Of a stretch of DNA of 64,000 nucleotides, positions 20,331 to 31,380 are shown piece by piece. Source of the DNA: Macrophomina tecta. Its lineage: Eukaryota; Ascomycota; Dothideomycetes; Botryosphaeriales; Botryosphaeriaceae. The position numbers and the translations under genes are program-made. The notes beneath the pieces were generated by a model that searched no databases, was not told the DNA's origin, and saw nothing but the letters and a program-made list of their open reading frames with translations. The DNA lies in contig JAKSGN010000020.1 of assembly GCA_024180945.1 (NCBI GenBank), positions 744,001 to 808,000 of the forward strand. Direction: 5' to 3'. Each line of letters starts with the position of its first letter. Positions within the stretch are counted from its first letter, which is position 1.

Positions 20331-21760
20331 ATGAGCAGCACCCGGCCACGCTTACCAACCTGCCAAAGCTGTTCGCATCGAAAGATCAAGGCAAGTGTCT
20401 CGGTCTGGAGGGCATATCAACATCTGAACCTGTCACAGTGTGACAGCAACCGACCGCGATGCAATCCATGCTCAAAAGCTAACATCGACTGCTTGGTCTA
20501 CATCGGCCAGGGCAAAGACCCATTGACGAGAGCGTGGGCTGGCCAAGACCGAGCCCGCCCGGCAGCTAGCTGACCTTCCGACCAGATTCACTCACGAACT
20601 CGAGCAGAAGGCGGCTGGAGCCCTCTGCCGAAGCTCGTGGCTTGGACACCAGAGAGGTCAGACGTCTATGAAACTGATTCCTGTCATCGATTTAGTCATC
20701 TCGCGACTCTGAAGCGAAAAGTCGGCCAGCTGAAGAATCAGTCATTGCAACGTAAACGTCGTCGGGTAGGCTCAGAGTGGATGATTTCATTGCCCATAAC
20801 AGACGACGAACCGGTAGTTGAGCCGCAAGGCAATTCCGCTGACGGGCTCCGTACGAGCGACTTTGGGCCAGATTGGCCTCCTGTCCAGAAGTACAGTGGC
20901 TGAAGCTCGGGAAGGAGAAACAAATCATGGGCTACACTGTTACTTTATCCGCCGATAAGTTGGTTCCGGCAGCGGCAGCCTGGGCCCCGACGCCTTCTGC
21001 GCCATTATCCACCTCTTTTCGCCATTCGAGGCCCGTTCTCGGGCCATTGAATCTCACTCGTGAGGCTGCATTTAAAGCTATGCACCGATTTCTCGAAGAT
21101 GCCCCATTCTATTTCTGCTGCATCTGGGCAGAGATCAGTTAATGGAGCAGTATGAGGCAATCATTTCACGACAGAACAAGGACTCTGCTACCCAAGACCC
21201 TATGGGAGATTTCGAAGTCTACCAAGCCATCGCAACTGGCTCACTGCTTCTTCTGAGTCGAACGGGACCGAGTCACCGTTATCTTCTCTGCGTGACACCG
21301 GGAGAGCATTGATACCTGCAGTATTTCGGGCTGAAGGGCCCTTAGAGCACATTCGTTGCCTGTTGCTACTGATTGCGTTCTCCACTTGGAGCCCTCACGC
21401 GAGCTCAACCTGGCATCTTTTAGGCCTCGCAACCAGGAAATGTATCACCTCAGGTCTCTATAATGAGCCTGACGTGCGCTCTTCTGAAGTCTCGCGCTAT
21501 CGAAGACGCCTTTTCTGGTCCTTATACCTCCTTGAAAGTTACGTAACGTGACCTGGAGAGACGCCATCAGCATTACTAGCCTAATCTCCATAGGTCATTA
21601 AGTGTAGCAATGCATCGCCCTTTAGGACTTCAGGATCATGACATCACAATTAAGGTACGTGATTCGCTGCACTAGCTTGCTTCACACTAATATCATTCCA
21701 GGACCCCGAAGAGGAAGGATCTCGCCATGATACCTTCCTAACCGTCTCTTCACGCAAGCG
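20331..21760 (+). pseudogene. Zn2Cys6 transcription factor remnant
   Basis: The first part encodes a complete binuclear cluster with CX2CX6CX6CX2CX6C spacing (CQSC to CSKANIDC region) if a 48-nt intron at 20391-20438 is removed; that intron would use GC-AG ends (GCAAGT to CACAG) exactly between K and CD, a usual position. Just after, the frame ends at 20573. Further on, pieces of the fungal-specific regulatory domain appear in different frames: FEVYQAIATGSLLLLS near 21215, EHIRCLLLLIAFSTWSPHAS with RRRLFWSLYLLE at 21345-21540, and AMHRPLGLQDHDITIK near 21610, with plausible introns between. At least one stop and several frame changes interrupt it. It would have been a sequence-specific regulator; target unknown. 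Confidence 0.7.
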
Positions 21761-22115
21761 AAACTGACGTCTTCATGTTCGAAAGAATAGGAGAAACGCC
21801 TCCATATACGATCACCATAACTTTTTGTACTCTGTGCGACACTCGCTACGGAAAGGGCCCGCTAGGGACTGAAGAGTATGAAGTAAAGAGAAGTGTCTTG
21901 AAATCAAAAGAAAGGAGCAGAAAATAAATTGTCAGATGAGAAAGTCGCTGAAGGCTCTTAACAATTCCGACAGCAACGGTCGTAGGCAATCACTTCAGTA
22001 TCTACACAGCTTGAAGATCTTTCTATAATCGATACGTGATCAAGCTATAGATTCGCCGGCTCAGGATCAATCATTTTCAAGAAACTTTCCGGTTCGTATA
22101 TTTACTATTGAGTAC

Positions 22116-22273
22116 TGTTGGAGGGTGGAAGGTTCCAGGGCAGCCGCTAGGCCGGTTTAGGTTTAGGTTGTTTGCTTCATTAGCTTAGTCGACACCAAGC
22201 GTTGGCCCTTATGGCCAACGCTGGCTGCTTCCTTCAATCAACCAACCTTTCTTCTCTCTAGTTTGGTTCAACA
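22116..22273 (+). mobile_element. Solo LTR (158 bp) with AGTAC target-site duplication
   Basis: The element starts TGTTG and ends CAACA, a perfect 5-bp terminal inverted repeat of the TG...CA kind, and is flanked on both sides by AGTAC (22111-22115 and 22274-22278). A 10-bp perfect stem with a 5-nt loop (AGCGTTGGCC, CTTAT, GGCCAACGCT) lies at about 22198-22222 inside it. No gag or pol coding sequence lies beside it, so it is best read as a solo LTR left after recombination between two LTRs. Its small size suits a Copia-type or non-autonomous element. Orientation is arbitrary. Confidence 0.75.
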
Positions 22274-22363
22274 AGTACGTATTGAAACAAACGTTCTGAG
22301 TGGCTTTTCATTCTCCACGAGCTTTCAACACAACTGAATTCTCTCCGCTTCGCCCAAAATTAC

Positions 22364-22925
22364 TCAAGCACTCTCTGCTATCTGAGTCTTCAGCATCACA
22401 ACCGGCGGCTTTGTGCTGAAGTTCTTCAAGCCCTCAACCAATTTCCTCCTAGCCTCGGTCTGTGGAATTGACACATGTGGCCCCTCACTGGCGAATTCTA
22501 TGTCGCACTGAATGCCGCAAGGTGCATCGTCGGGCAGGTGGAACACCTTGTAGGCCATGACGGTGTTTGGAAGCAGTTTGTTTGCTAGCCTCATGTGCTT
22601 TTCAACATAGTATTGGCAAGCTACAGAGGAACCGGGGGCATCTGGAAGAGGGTTAGGTCGAAGCGATCATGACCGATAACATCCAGAGTCACCCAGAATG
22701 GTTCAGGTGGCCTTGCTGCCCCAGGTACGTTCATGCTAGGGGCTGCTCCAGGGGTCATCACTAGACCAATAAATGGGCTTTCACAAGAAGCCAGCCAATT
22801 ATTCAATATTTTCCTTCGGAAGATATCCGTTGCGGCCCGCTTTTGATTGCTACTACCCCCTCGTCTCCATCAGGCTGGAAATGGATTGCCATCTTTAATG
22901 GAAAATCTATTCAGAGCAATTAGTG
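22364..22925 (-). pseudogene. Fragmented unidentified gene
   Basis: Three protein-like stretches lie in order on the minus strand but in different frames. First (about 22895-22810) reads MAIHFQPDGDEGVVAIKSG; second (about 22850-22621) contains DIFRRKILNNWLASCESPF and PEPFWVTLDVIGHDRFDLTLF; third (22610-22364) contains CQYYVEKHMRLANKLLPNT and VFHLPDDAPCGIQCDIEF. Adjacent pieces continue one another with frame changes rather than introns. I recognise no family. It lies 90 bp from the solo LTR. It could instead be chance open frames, but the order and composition argue for a decayed gene. Confidence 0.4.
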
Positions 22926-25053
22926 AACTAGAAGACCTGCCTCTATCATCCTGTTAAGCTTCACCCGAGCCAGCAACCCCTTCTTCTTCCCTTTGTTAAT
23001 TGGACGTTGTTATAAAGACTACTTAGAACTAGGGTCTGATTCCGAGTTCGTCAAAGTTTCCCACTACAAGCATCTTTCAAAAGTCAATAATTGTCCCCTA
23101 AGGAGCCTTGGTGAAACTACAAAATATCTAACAGGGGCCGAGAGGCACCGTACTACATTCGGAAATTCTCATTCGGGCTATCTAATGCCACAAACATGTT
23201 TGTATTCAAACAAGTATCTATTCCGAGAAGCCTGTATCCATTTTTGGAAGGCTTTGTATCGCAATCATCTGTGTGACGAGAGGAAGAACATGCATGGAAT
23301 ACTAAGCACAATAGAACACAAGTAGCCTAAATATCTTTGATATAACTCCATCCGTTCGCATCTTTGCTCTATACCCTTAGCAGTGCTCTCAAACCTATAG
23401 TTAAAGCCATTTGAGGCTGCCACACGTTGTCCACCAATGCAGAGCTGTCGCTCCTCTGTTCACCTTTAATCATTATGTTTCTTCAGATCAACGCGCGTTC
23501 ACTCCTCGTTTGATTCTATAACTGTTTCACATTCTAAGAACTTAGATAGCAATGAAAGTCATTCAATTGTGATCCTGTTCAGCTCCTCTGAATAAGGCAC
23601 CGCCTCTACGCACAAGGTGCCTTCAAATAAGCCTCTCCGGTCACGGTAAAATGGCCATGCGATAACTTTCTTAGCACCAAAGGGAGCTTTGCGCCTGCCA
23701 GAAGCCATATCTCGTCACCGTGAAATTTCACAATACGGCGGCGCTTTGGGAAGCTCCACTAACAAAAAGAAAACTAAATACCGGAGCATCCAGTTTCGGG
23801 CGGAGTGTGAATAGACAGTAATCTGATCGAACGTGCTATTAAAGCGGAACACTGATAAAATATTCCCTTCATTGAACCAGGAAGAATCGGGAATCGGAAA
23901 GACGGATTTAAGGTGAAAACTCATTGCAAGAAGCGCGGTCGTATGAAAGCTCAATACGTGAAGTTCTTGAGTATTGTTGGAATAGGTAGGTTTTCCTTTC
24001 AAAAAAATATATATATATATATGGTGATGACGGTAACCTAGACAGCAGCGATGTCCTAAACATTGAACCAGTGAACATCTGACTCAGTGGTGCGAGCTTC
24101 GGAAAATGTAGCTGAGACCGAAAGACCATGTGACAGACTCGGGTACCCCCGCCTGAGAAATTTAGGACTCCGGTGTGCTGATGGTATCATTATGTCCTGA
24201 ACGTACTTTGACGGTTTGACTCCATGTTTTTGGTGGCTTTGCTTGATCACTTCTGTGGCACGTTGCTGCAGCGACACGTTATTGATATCTGAGAAACCGA
24301 TGTTCAGGAACATTGAACTCTAGACACTGGTGCAGAATCACAATAACGAAGAAGGACACCAAAGTGTATCATTTAACGGACGTATATGCAGGGCCGTGCA
24401 GCGTTGCACCATTTACGAGAATGGTGACGCCAGTAATTCTAATGTGTGATTTTAGGCTTCAACGAACAACTATACAAAATGAGAAGGCACCCAAGTTTGC
24501 ATCGGGAACAGATGGATGGAAACGTGTGCAAAGGATGCCGCAAGAGAAGCCTTCATTGGGCCGTCATTTTCATGGGAAAACCAAGCTCTCTCACTAATCG
24601 GATATTACAGATGCGAAAGGGTCGCCCGTTTCCGTCCGTCTCAGGCAATTCTTGGCCAGGTGAGAGATCCTCGAGTTTTTCAAAAATACGGGCAAGATTT
24701 GGTGCGGAAGTTTGTACTCTGAGCGAAGTTTTCTGCGCGCTGGAATCTCGCGCATTGCTTGATGACTCTCTATGGCAGCATCCATCTTCTGGGTTGATTA
24801 TTTCATCCATATACCTTGCCGCTGTCTTACAAAGTACCCCCATGGCCGAGGTGAAAGCTACACTCTCCGGATCCAGGGACTAAGGTTCCATGGTTGTATA
24901 AAAAAAGAGCGGGGAATTCAGATATATATCCATACTGATTATCCACCACTCATCCATCCAACCCCACAAACGATATCAAATTCTTGACATCTCTAGTCGA
25001 TTTGCCATCCACGACCCTAACCATCCACACCAACCCACCAATTTATTCTCCAT
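22926..25053. other. Low-GC gene-poor interval
   Basis: About 2.1 kb with visibly lower GC than the rest of the window and no supported gene. It contains an (AT)n run at about 24007-24021. A TATAAAA-like box near 24897 is followed by no convincing ATG-led reading frame. Probably decayed DNA of mixed origin. Confidence 0.5.
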
Positions 25054-26994
25054 TCACAACCGCCTATTCTCCACAAAGTCCACCAAATCAAAGAAACTCC
25101 GCTTGTGCGTCCTCTCCTGTGTCGTCCGATTGTTATACTGCAATCCGAACTGATGCGCATACGTCCCCCACTCCCAATTATCCACCCAACTCCACGCAAA
25201 AACGCCCAACACATCGACCCCGTCATCCCAAATCGCCTTCAGTACCTCCCTCAAGTAGCTCAAGTAGTACTCACTCCTGAGCACGTCGTACCTGATGCTA
25301 GGCAGATCGAGCACGCCGTCGACGTTCATCGGCAGCCCAAACTCCGTGGTGGCCATGGGCGTGCCGTACGTGGCCCAGATGTAATTGAGTTGCGTGCGCA
25401 CGTAGGTCGGTGTCGCGTACATCAAGTAATCAGTGTGGAAGCCCATGAGCCAGCCGTCGGCGCACCGCTGGGTTGTGCCGACACAGGTGGGATAGTAGCG
25501 GCTGGTAGTCGCGTTGTCGGTGGCGCAGATGTCGAGATCAGGGACAGCAGGGAAGACTGATACGGCACTGTAGCCGTCGAAGGAGAGGATGCCTGTTTGC
25601 GTTTTTCAGCGCAATCATGCTGTTCGGAGGGGTGCGAGGGGGCTGACCCATCGTCCCGTTCAGGTAGGCGAGGTCTCCTGCGCTCAGGGCGACGTACTCT
25701 TGTATCGCTTTCTTGAAGGCGTCGGGATAGTCTTGGCCTAGCACGAGCAGTTTCAAGAAGGTTCCGGCCAGGAGGTCGTTGTAGTGCTGGACGGCCGCGA
25801 GATGCGTCTCGTTCTTAGGATCCTGCGGCACTCGCGGCGTCCAAGCCATCTTCATGGTGATCTTACCCGTACCATGCAGCTCATCATGGTAAAAATGATG
25901 CAGGCGGGCATGCGCTTTAATGATGTGGTCTATTGAAGGGCCGCTCACACAGCCCGTCTGTGGCTCGTTGACCGTCACCCAGATCGGCACTCTGTCGGCG
26001 ATGCGAGACATAATGATTTTGCCGTAATTTACGGAAGCCTCTTCGAAGGTCTCGTTTTGGTATCCCATGTTGAAGTAGCCGTAGTAGAGCCTCTGCCTGA
26101 TTCCTTTAACGTAGTTGTCTCCAAAGAACTGCAGAGGCGTGTCCATGTGCAGAAGTGTCACGACGGGCTGGACCCCTTTGGTGATAGCGTAATTGATGAG
26201 GTTGTCGTAATGTTCAAGGCCATTTGAGTTGACAGGAGAGCCGGGGAGGGCGAAAGGGAGAATCCGTGTCCATGAGATGCTGACGGAGTAGAACTTGATC
26301 CCCATGGCCGCGAGACAGTCGATACCTTGCCTGTAGAGATAGTAGCTCTCGGCTGCAGTGTAGCCGTTCGTGATAGCTCCACCAATTAGAACTCCAGCGG
26401 GGATGCCACCCGCTGTCAACAGCTCGGACACACGTCGGGCGCGGAAGGCGATCTGCCTTCGTGTGCCACTGCACCTTCTACCTGTGCGGCTGCTCCTGCG
26501 ACTCCAAGTATGAAGCCTTTTGGAATTTTGTAGCAGTCATCGGGGCCGAAATAGAGGGGAGGTGGGAGTACAAGTTTTGCAGTCAGGATTGAGGTTGGCG
26601 AAACCGTGGTCGAGTAAATTCCTCGAGAGAAGTTGGCCGGATTGACTTTATCCCATAGGGCAGAGTATGCAGCATTGCCGTACGGGTTCTCATTGTCTGT
26701 TGGGGCCGATGTGGCATTCGGTTACCAATTCCCCCAAGAAGTAGTTGAGTAGTTTGATATGTGGCGGAAAGATTTGTATAGAAGGCCATACGCTGTAGGC
26801 TCCAGATTCGGTGCAGGAGTTGCAGTTCTAATGGTCTCCGTTTGCGTGAAGCTGAAACTGCTTGTGTAGTAGTACGGCTCTACAAGCTCGGGCGTTGAGC
26901 TGCAACCTTCGCGTCTCGAGAGGCCTTGAACGGTGAAATACATCTGCTGAGCCCAAGAAACAGATAACAGGGCGGAGAATGCGTGATACTTCAT
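25054..26994 (-). pseudogene. GH1-family beta-glucosidase, disrupted by a nonsense codon and a frameshift
   Basis: The gene reads from ATG 26994 with a signal-like start. In frame, WGNW is followed by TAA at 26724-26722, after which the same frame continues with PNATSAPTDNENPYGNAAYSALW and the GH1 N-terminal signature QVEGAVAHEGRSPS. Near 26455-26431 the frame changes by one base. The catalytic core follows: WVTVNEP (acid/base Glu), then a 55-nt intron at 25647-25593, then MATTEFGLP (nucleophile Glu) and ending AWSWVDNWEWGTYAHQFGL with NRRL. All catalytic residues remain. Fungal GH1 enzymes hydrolyse beta-glucosides. Both lesions are single-base, so recent inactivation or sequence error are both possible. 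Confidence 0.75.
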
Positions 26995-27060
26995 TTCTTG
27001 GGGAGCTGCGTGAGGGCAAAGTCTCGAGTGATGATTTCCTCGACGAGAAATGCGCCCTCA

Positions 27061-27066
27061 TTTATA
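27061..27066 (-). promoter_or_regulatory. TATA box of the GH1 gene
   Basis: TATAAA on the minus strand, 67 bp upstream of the ATG at 26994, at a spacing normal for a fungal TATA promoter. Confidence 0.45.
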
Positions 27067-27830
27067 CTCACTTGAGAGTAGAGTGCTCTTGGGAACGCAT
27101 GACATCTGCGCCACGCCTATAGACCAGCGTTGTCTCAGTTTACTAAAACTTCTCCGATTAGCCTACCAATTATGGCCCTTCTCTTACTTAAGCTCCCGAC
27201 AAAAATGGCATTGCTCGGGCCAGGAACTATAAATTGTAGAATCGACTTGGCTCGCGTCGTATATCATATCGAAAGAGGAATGGTATACGACGGAGCCAAG
27301 ACTGATGGATAGACAACGTATGTACAACTTCGCGGACGGATGCCGGAGCTTCGTCACACTGTTAGAAGACCATCCTTTTGGGTGCTATTGCCGAGATGCC
27401 AGACTTGGCTCGTGAAGTTCCTGTTTTTCTTCCGCTTAATTCCATGAGCAGCCGGAGCAAAGCACCCCGTCGGACTCCCACCGCGATCCGCGGATGCCGT
27501 TGAATTCCTTTCCAATATAGGGCATCCCGCCAACTATAGTGAGCACAGCCTAATAGGAGGAATGGTAAAAACATGTTTAGTCTCAGCAATATCCGGGTTA
27601 ACGCAATAAGTGGGTAGTTCCCTCGATGCTCCAATGACTCCACCGAATGCTGTACCAAGCAATTGGAGAAAAGTGTCGTGCAGATCTCATGACTTGCCAG
27701 AAATTGAGAGTAATGATCTAGCGAGCCTACCATCTTGAGTTCAAGCGCCGAGAGATAGAAAAGAAGATGACAGAGCAAACTGTTTGCAGCTTGGCGGATC
27801 TCTGTATCTTGATCGATGCGCTGTCCCTCC
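27067..27830. other. Intergenic region between GH1 remnant and SLD3
   Basis: About 760 bp, with no supported gene. It marks the change from the accessory left part to the conserved right part of the window. Confidence 0.55.
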
Positions 27831-30800
27831 TCAAGCCAACTCATCAACATCATCATCATCCCAACCTAAAGCGCTGTAGATTGAGGCCTCTCCAGCCTCT
27901 TCCCCCATCTCAGCACCATCCACGGTATCTCTAACACCCTTCTCCTCAACCTCCTTCTCTTTCCCTTTACTCTCCGTTTCATCCTTCACCGGCGTCTCCC
28001 CCACCACGACTGGCCTCTTTAACGGGGTCTCAAAGACCTGTCTCCCGGCCTTCGTCGGCGTCCTCAGCATCGCGGCCACGCCGCTAAACTCATCTTCACT
28101 ACCCTCGCTTTCCTCCCCAACGCGTCCCAGCACCTCTCTCTCCAACGGCACACCTGACAACTTAAACGCCGGCGGAGGTGGCACGTTTAACAAACCCCCT
28201 TTACCCCCGCCTCTGCTGGCTCCGCCGACACTCTCCGCCCTCAGCCTCTCCCCCAACTTCGACACGGTCACCTCCGGTGTAGCCGCCACACCAACCTCAT
28301 CTTCTCCAGCATCCAAACCCCACCGCACCGTCTTCCCCGCCGGGCCCCTCGATGGCGTTTCCTCAACACCACCACCAGTCCTCGCCGCCGACTGCGGTGG
28401 TGGCATGCCGCCCTTCACCCCACTTGCCGGCACCGCGGACCCAGGTACGAACTCGCCACTGGGCCTAACCGCTGACGATGGAACGACCGGGTCTGAGCTG
28501 GGCAGAACACCTTGGTCATCATCGCGCAGATAGCCATTCGGCGTGCCGCCATGGCGCGCCAACGACGCGGCCCAGCGATGATTTGGCGTGGCCTGGATGG
28601 CGGCGACGTCTTTCGTCTTGCGTGCACGCTTGGGCGTTGCGCCGACGAGGACGGCGCTACGCTCGACGGGCGCACCGGGGCGCCTCGACGCGGATGTTGG
28701 TTTGCGAGTGGAGGTGGCTAGACGGCGGGAGTCAGCAGAATCGGCGACGTCTTTGAGGGCGGCACCGCGGTTGGGTTTGCGGAGAGTGCCGATCGCCTTT
28801 TCGAGCTCTGATTCGATATGGGCTTTCTTTTTGAACTTGGCTTCGTTGGTTTTGGACATGGCGTCCAGGTCGATGGTGCGGCGGGAGAAGCGCTCGAATT
28901 GGGAAAGGGAGTTGCGACTAGATGAGGTATGAGGGTCTTTTTGCTGTAGCGGAATGGAAGACAGAGAAGGAGCCTCGCTGCCCTCGCGTTTGAAGGACGA
29001 TGGGAGGGTCGGATCAGTGGAGGAGCGGGTGAGCGAGGGTTGGTGGGCCGGCTGATGGGCAGCATTTTCTGTGGCCACACGGGAGAGAGGACGGCGTTTC
29101 CTCTGTGCAGAGCGAGAGTCTGTCCGCACTGCGGCTTCGTCGGGCTTGCTGCGGTGGCTACTTGTGCCCGAACCGGAAGCTTTCGCAGGAGATGCACTTG
29201 GACCACCGAGTCTTCTGTTAATGGCCGCAGCCTTTTCAGGCAGTCGACTCATGTAACTAGCCAGATCAGTGGGATGTCGGTTTCAGAGAAACGTCGAACT
29301 CACAATGGAAGTATGACCTCAACACAGAAATTCTTGAGCCTGTCAGATGTACCCGTCTTACTGGAGTTTGGTGTTAATGTGTCATTCTTGCCGGTGCCGG
29401 CCTTTGAAACCTTGGTAAGAGTCTCATCTTGTTCAACAGACTGCCAGATAGCAAGCCTATCCAACAGTAAATCGAGTAGTACATTCAAGTCCTGTGGCTT
29501 CTTTAGTTTCCGCTTCTTAGCCGGCGCTGCTTGTGATTCTGCCTGAGTCTCGTCTGGCTGAGTCTCATCCTGGTCGGCAGCCTGGAAGGAAAATGAAGCC
29601 TCGAGCGCCATTGTCTCAAGAACTAGAATAACCTGAGCCATAGACTCCCTTACCCGCAGCTCGCCCAGTCTCCTCTTGAGAGCATCTGCGGGAGATTCAC
29701 TCTGTCCGCTCGGCGATGAACCAGGCCGATCCTGTAGCCACCATCTCTTGACATGATCTTCCTCGCCAGGATACATGCCTTCTTTACTCGGCTTCAGCCT
29801 TTTGCTCTTGCTCTTTTTTGCCTTCTTCGTCTTCATCACGTCCTCGTCATCAGAGAGCCCCGGCAGCGGCATGGACTTGATGATCTCCGGCAGCCTCTCC
29901 CTATGCTTTTTATCCATCGGCCCCGGCTGCAGCAATATTGACCGCAAAAACGCAGCCAGCTCGCCCACCTTCATCGCCCCACCCTCCTTCGCCGCAAACG
30001 CCGCCCTCGCCCTCGACATCGGCCCCTTCACGAAGAACGCCAGCGACGTTTTCGACACATACAGCGCCTCCAAATACTGCTGCACAACCGCCTGAAACAC
30101 CTCCTCGCTCGTCTGCGGGCGCTCTCCCACGCTTCCTTCCTCCTCCCCACCCGGCGCCCTACTAGCCTCGACCACAGCATCCACAAACGGATCCGTCTCC
30201 ACCATCTTGAACCTGGGCGGCGGCCTGCGCATCGAAAGCCGAGGCGTGCCTTCCACGCTCCTCTTCGCATCGACCTCGACGTCCACCGCCGCGCGCTGCC
30301 ACCACGGGCCTTTTGCGCCATGCTCCCTCTTACACGCCTTCACCGGCGCCCTATACGGTGCCGCCGCGCCAACTGCAGACGCATGAGCAGCTACTCTTCC
30401 CACATCGCCCTCCGTCACCCAGCTGCCCAGGCGGCACAGCGCGTACACGCCGAACGCGACGCGCTCAACCGCGAAGAGGCTGTTGTCCGCATCGAAGCGG
30501 GTGAGCAGGACGTTCGGCGCGGTGGCCGGGAGGTCTCGCTCTTCTTGCCCTTCTTCCTCAGTTTCTGTCCTGCGCTCGAGCGCCTCGATATACGCGGAGA
30601 AGAGGCGGGTCGATGAAGGCAAGGGCGCGGCGGCGGGAGCGGTGTCGAGGAAGGACAGGGGGAGGCTGGCGCGAGGGAGGAGTTTTAGGGGCGTGAGGGC
30701 GAGGGGGCGGTCGTAGGGAGAGGAGGGGCAAGGCTGTGTGAGGACGGTAGGTCAGAACCTTTTTCTTCTTTCCCTTTTTTTTTTTTTCCTTCTTGTGATT

Positions 30801-31021
30801 CAAAAGGAGTAGCGGGGAGAAGAACTCACGCGGATGGTTATCGACTTCTGAGCCAGAGCAGCGGGTCCATTGTCGCCTCTCTTACGTTTGCGGGGCTCAT
30901 TGAGCGGTAAAGGCGGCGGTTGGCGCGTGTCTGCGTCGGAGGTGGAGGAAGAAGAAACAGGCTGCGCGACGACGGCGGCAGTGAGGGTGGGGGAAGGGTC
31001 ATGTCTAGTCGCTGACACCAT
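27831..31021 (-). CDS. SLD3: DNA replication regulator Sld3-like protein (1015 aa)
   Basis: Three exons: 31021-30830, 30733-29304 and 29256-27831, with introns of 96 and 47 nt. The joins are phase 0 and phase 2; the second gives VEVILPFYMSRLPEKAAAINRRLGG, a block I recognise from the end of the Sld3 core (PFY, RLPE, LGG). Upstream core sequence includes QYLEALYVSKTSLAFFVKGPMSRARAAF and MAQVILVLETMALEASF, typical of the SLD3 domain. The C-terminal third is Ser/Thr/Pro-rich with many TP and SP sites and ends in an acidic WDDDDVDELA. Sld3 recruits Cdc45 to origins and, when phosphorylated by CDK, binds Dpb11; the TP/SP-rich tail fits that. Transcribed in tandem with the DPP III gene, 359 bp apart. 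Confidence 0.85.
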
Positions 31022-31380
31022 AATGCGCCAGACGGGTTAGTGGGCGAGTCGAGCGTGGCATGGCTCTTTCAATGCGGGTTGTTTTGAAAGGAAAGAGGGT
31101 TGAGGGCCCTTCAGGCGGACGACGCGCCGGGGCTGAACTGCGGCGCGCTGTTCTCCACGATCGGCCGATCATCCGCGACCCCACGTCACCAAGACACATC
31201 GGTCGTCAACTTTAATCTGTTTATCGTGCGCTTTTCCTCATTTGATCAGGCATCTCAAGCTTCACTCGAGTTGACTGGAGATCATGCATTCATTTTGTTT
31301 TTCCCATTTACGCATGCATACTACATACGTGCTAACCGTGATTCGCCAATCCCGTAACCCATCAGGTCCAGGACCATCAG

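Noticed and set aside
22157..22168. TTTAGGTTTAGG resembling telomere repeats
   Set aside because: Only two units, not the TTAGGG form, and it lies inside the solo LTR.
22993..23325. 110-codon plus-strand frame in the low-GC interval
   Set aside because: No motif, no promoter or splice context, and a length expected by chance in lower-GC DNA.
26417..26437. Intron as an explanation for the GH1 frame change
   Set aside because: The nearest GT-AG pair encloses about 21 nt, too short to splice; a longer one would delete the conserved QVEGAV and GRSPS signature.
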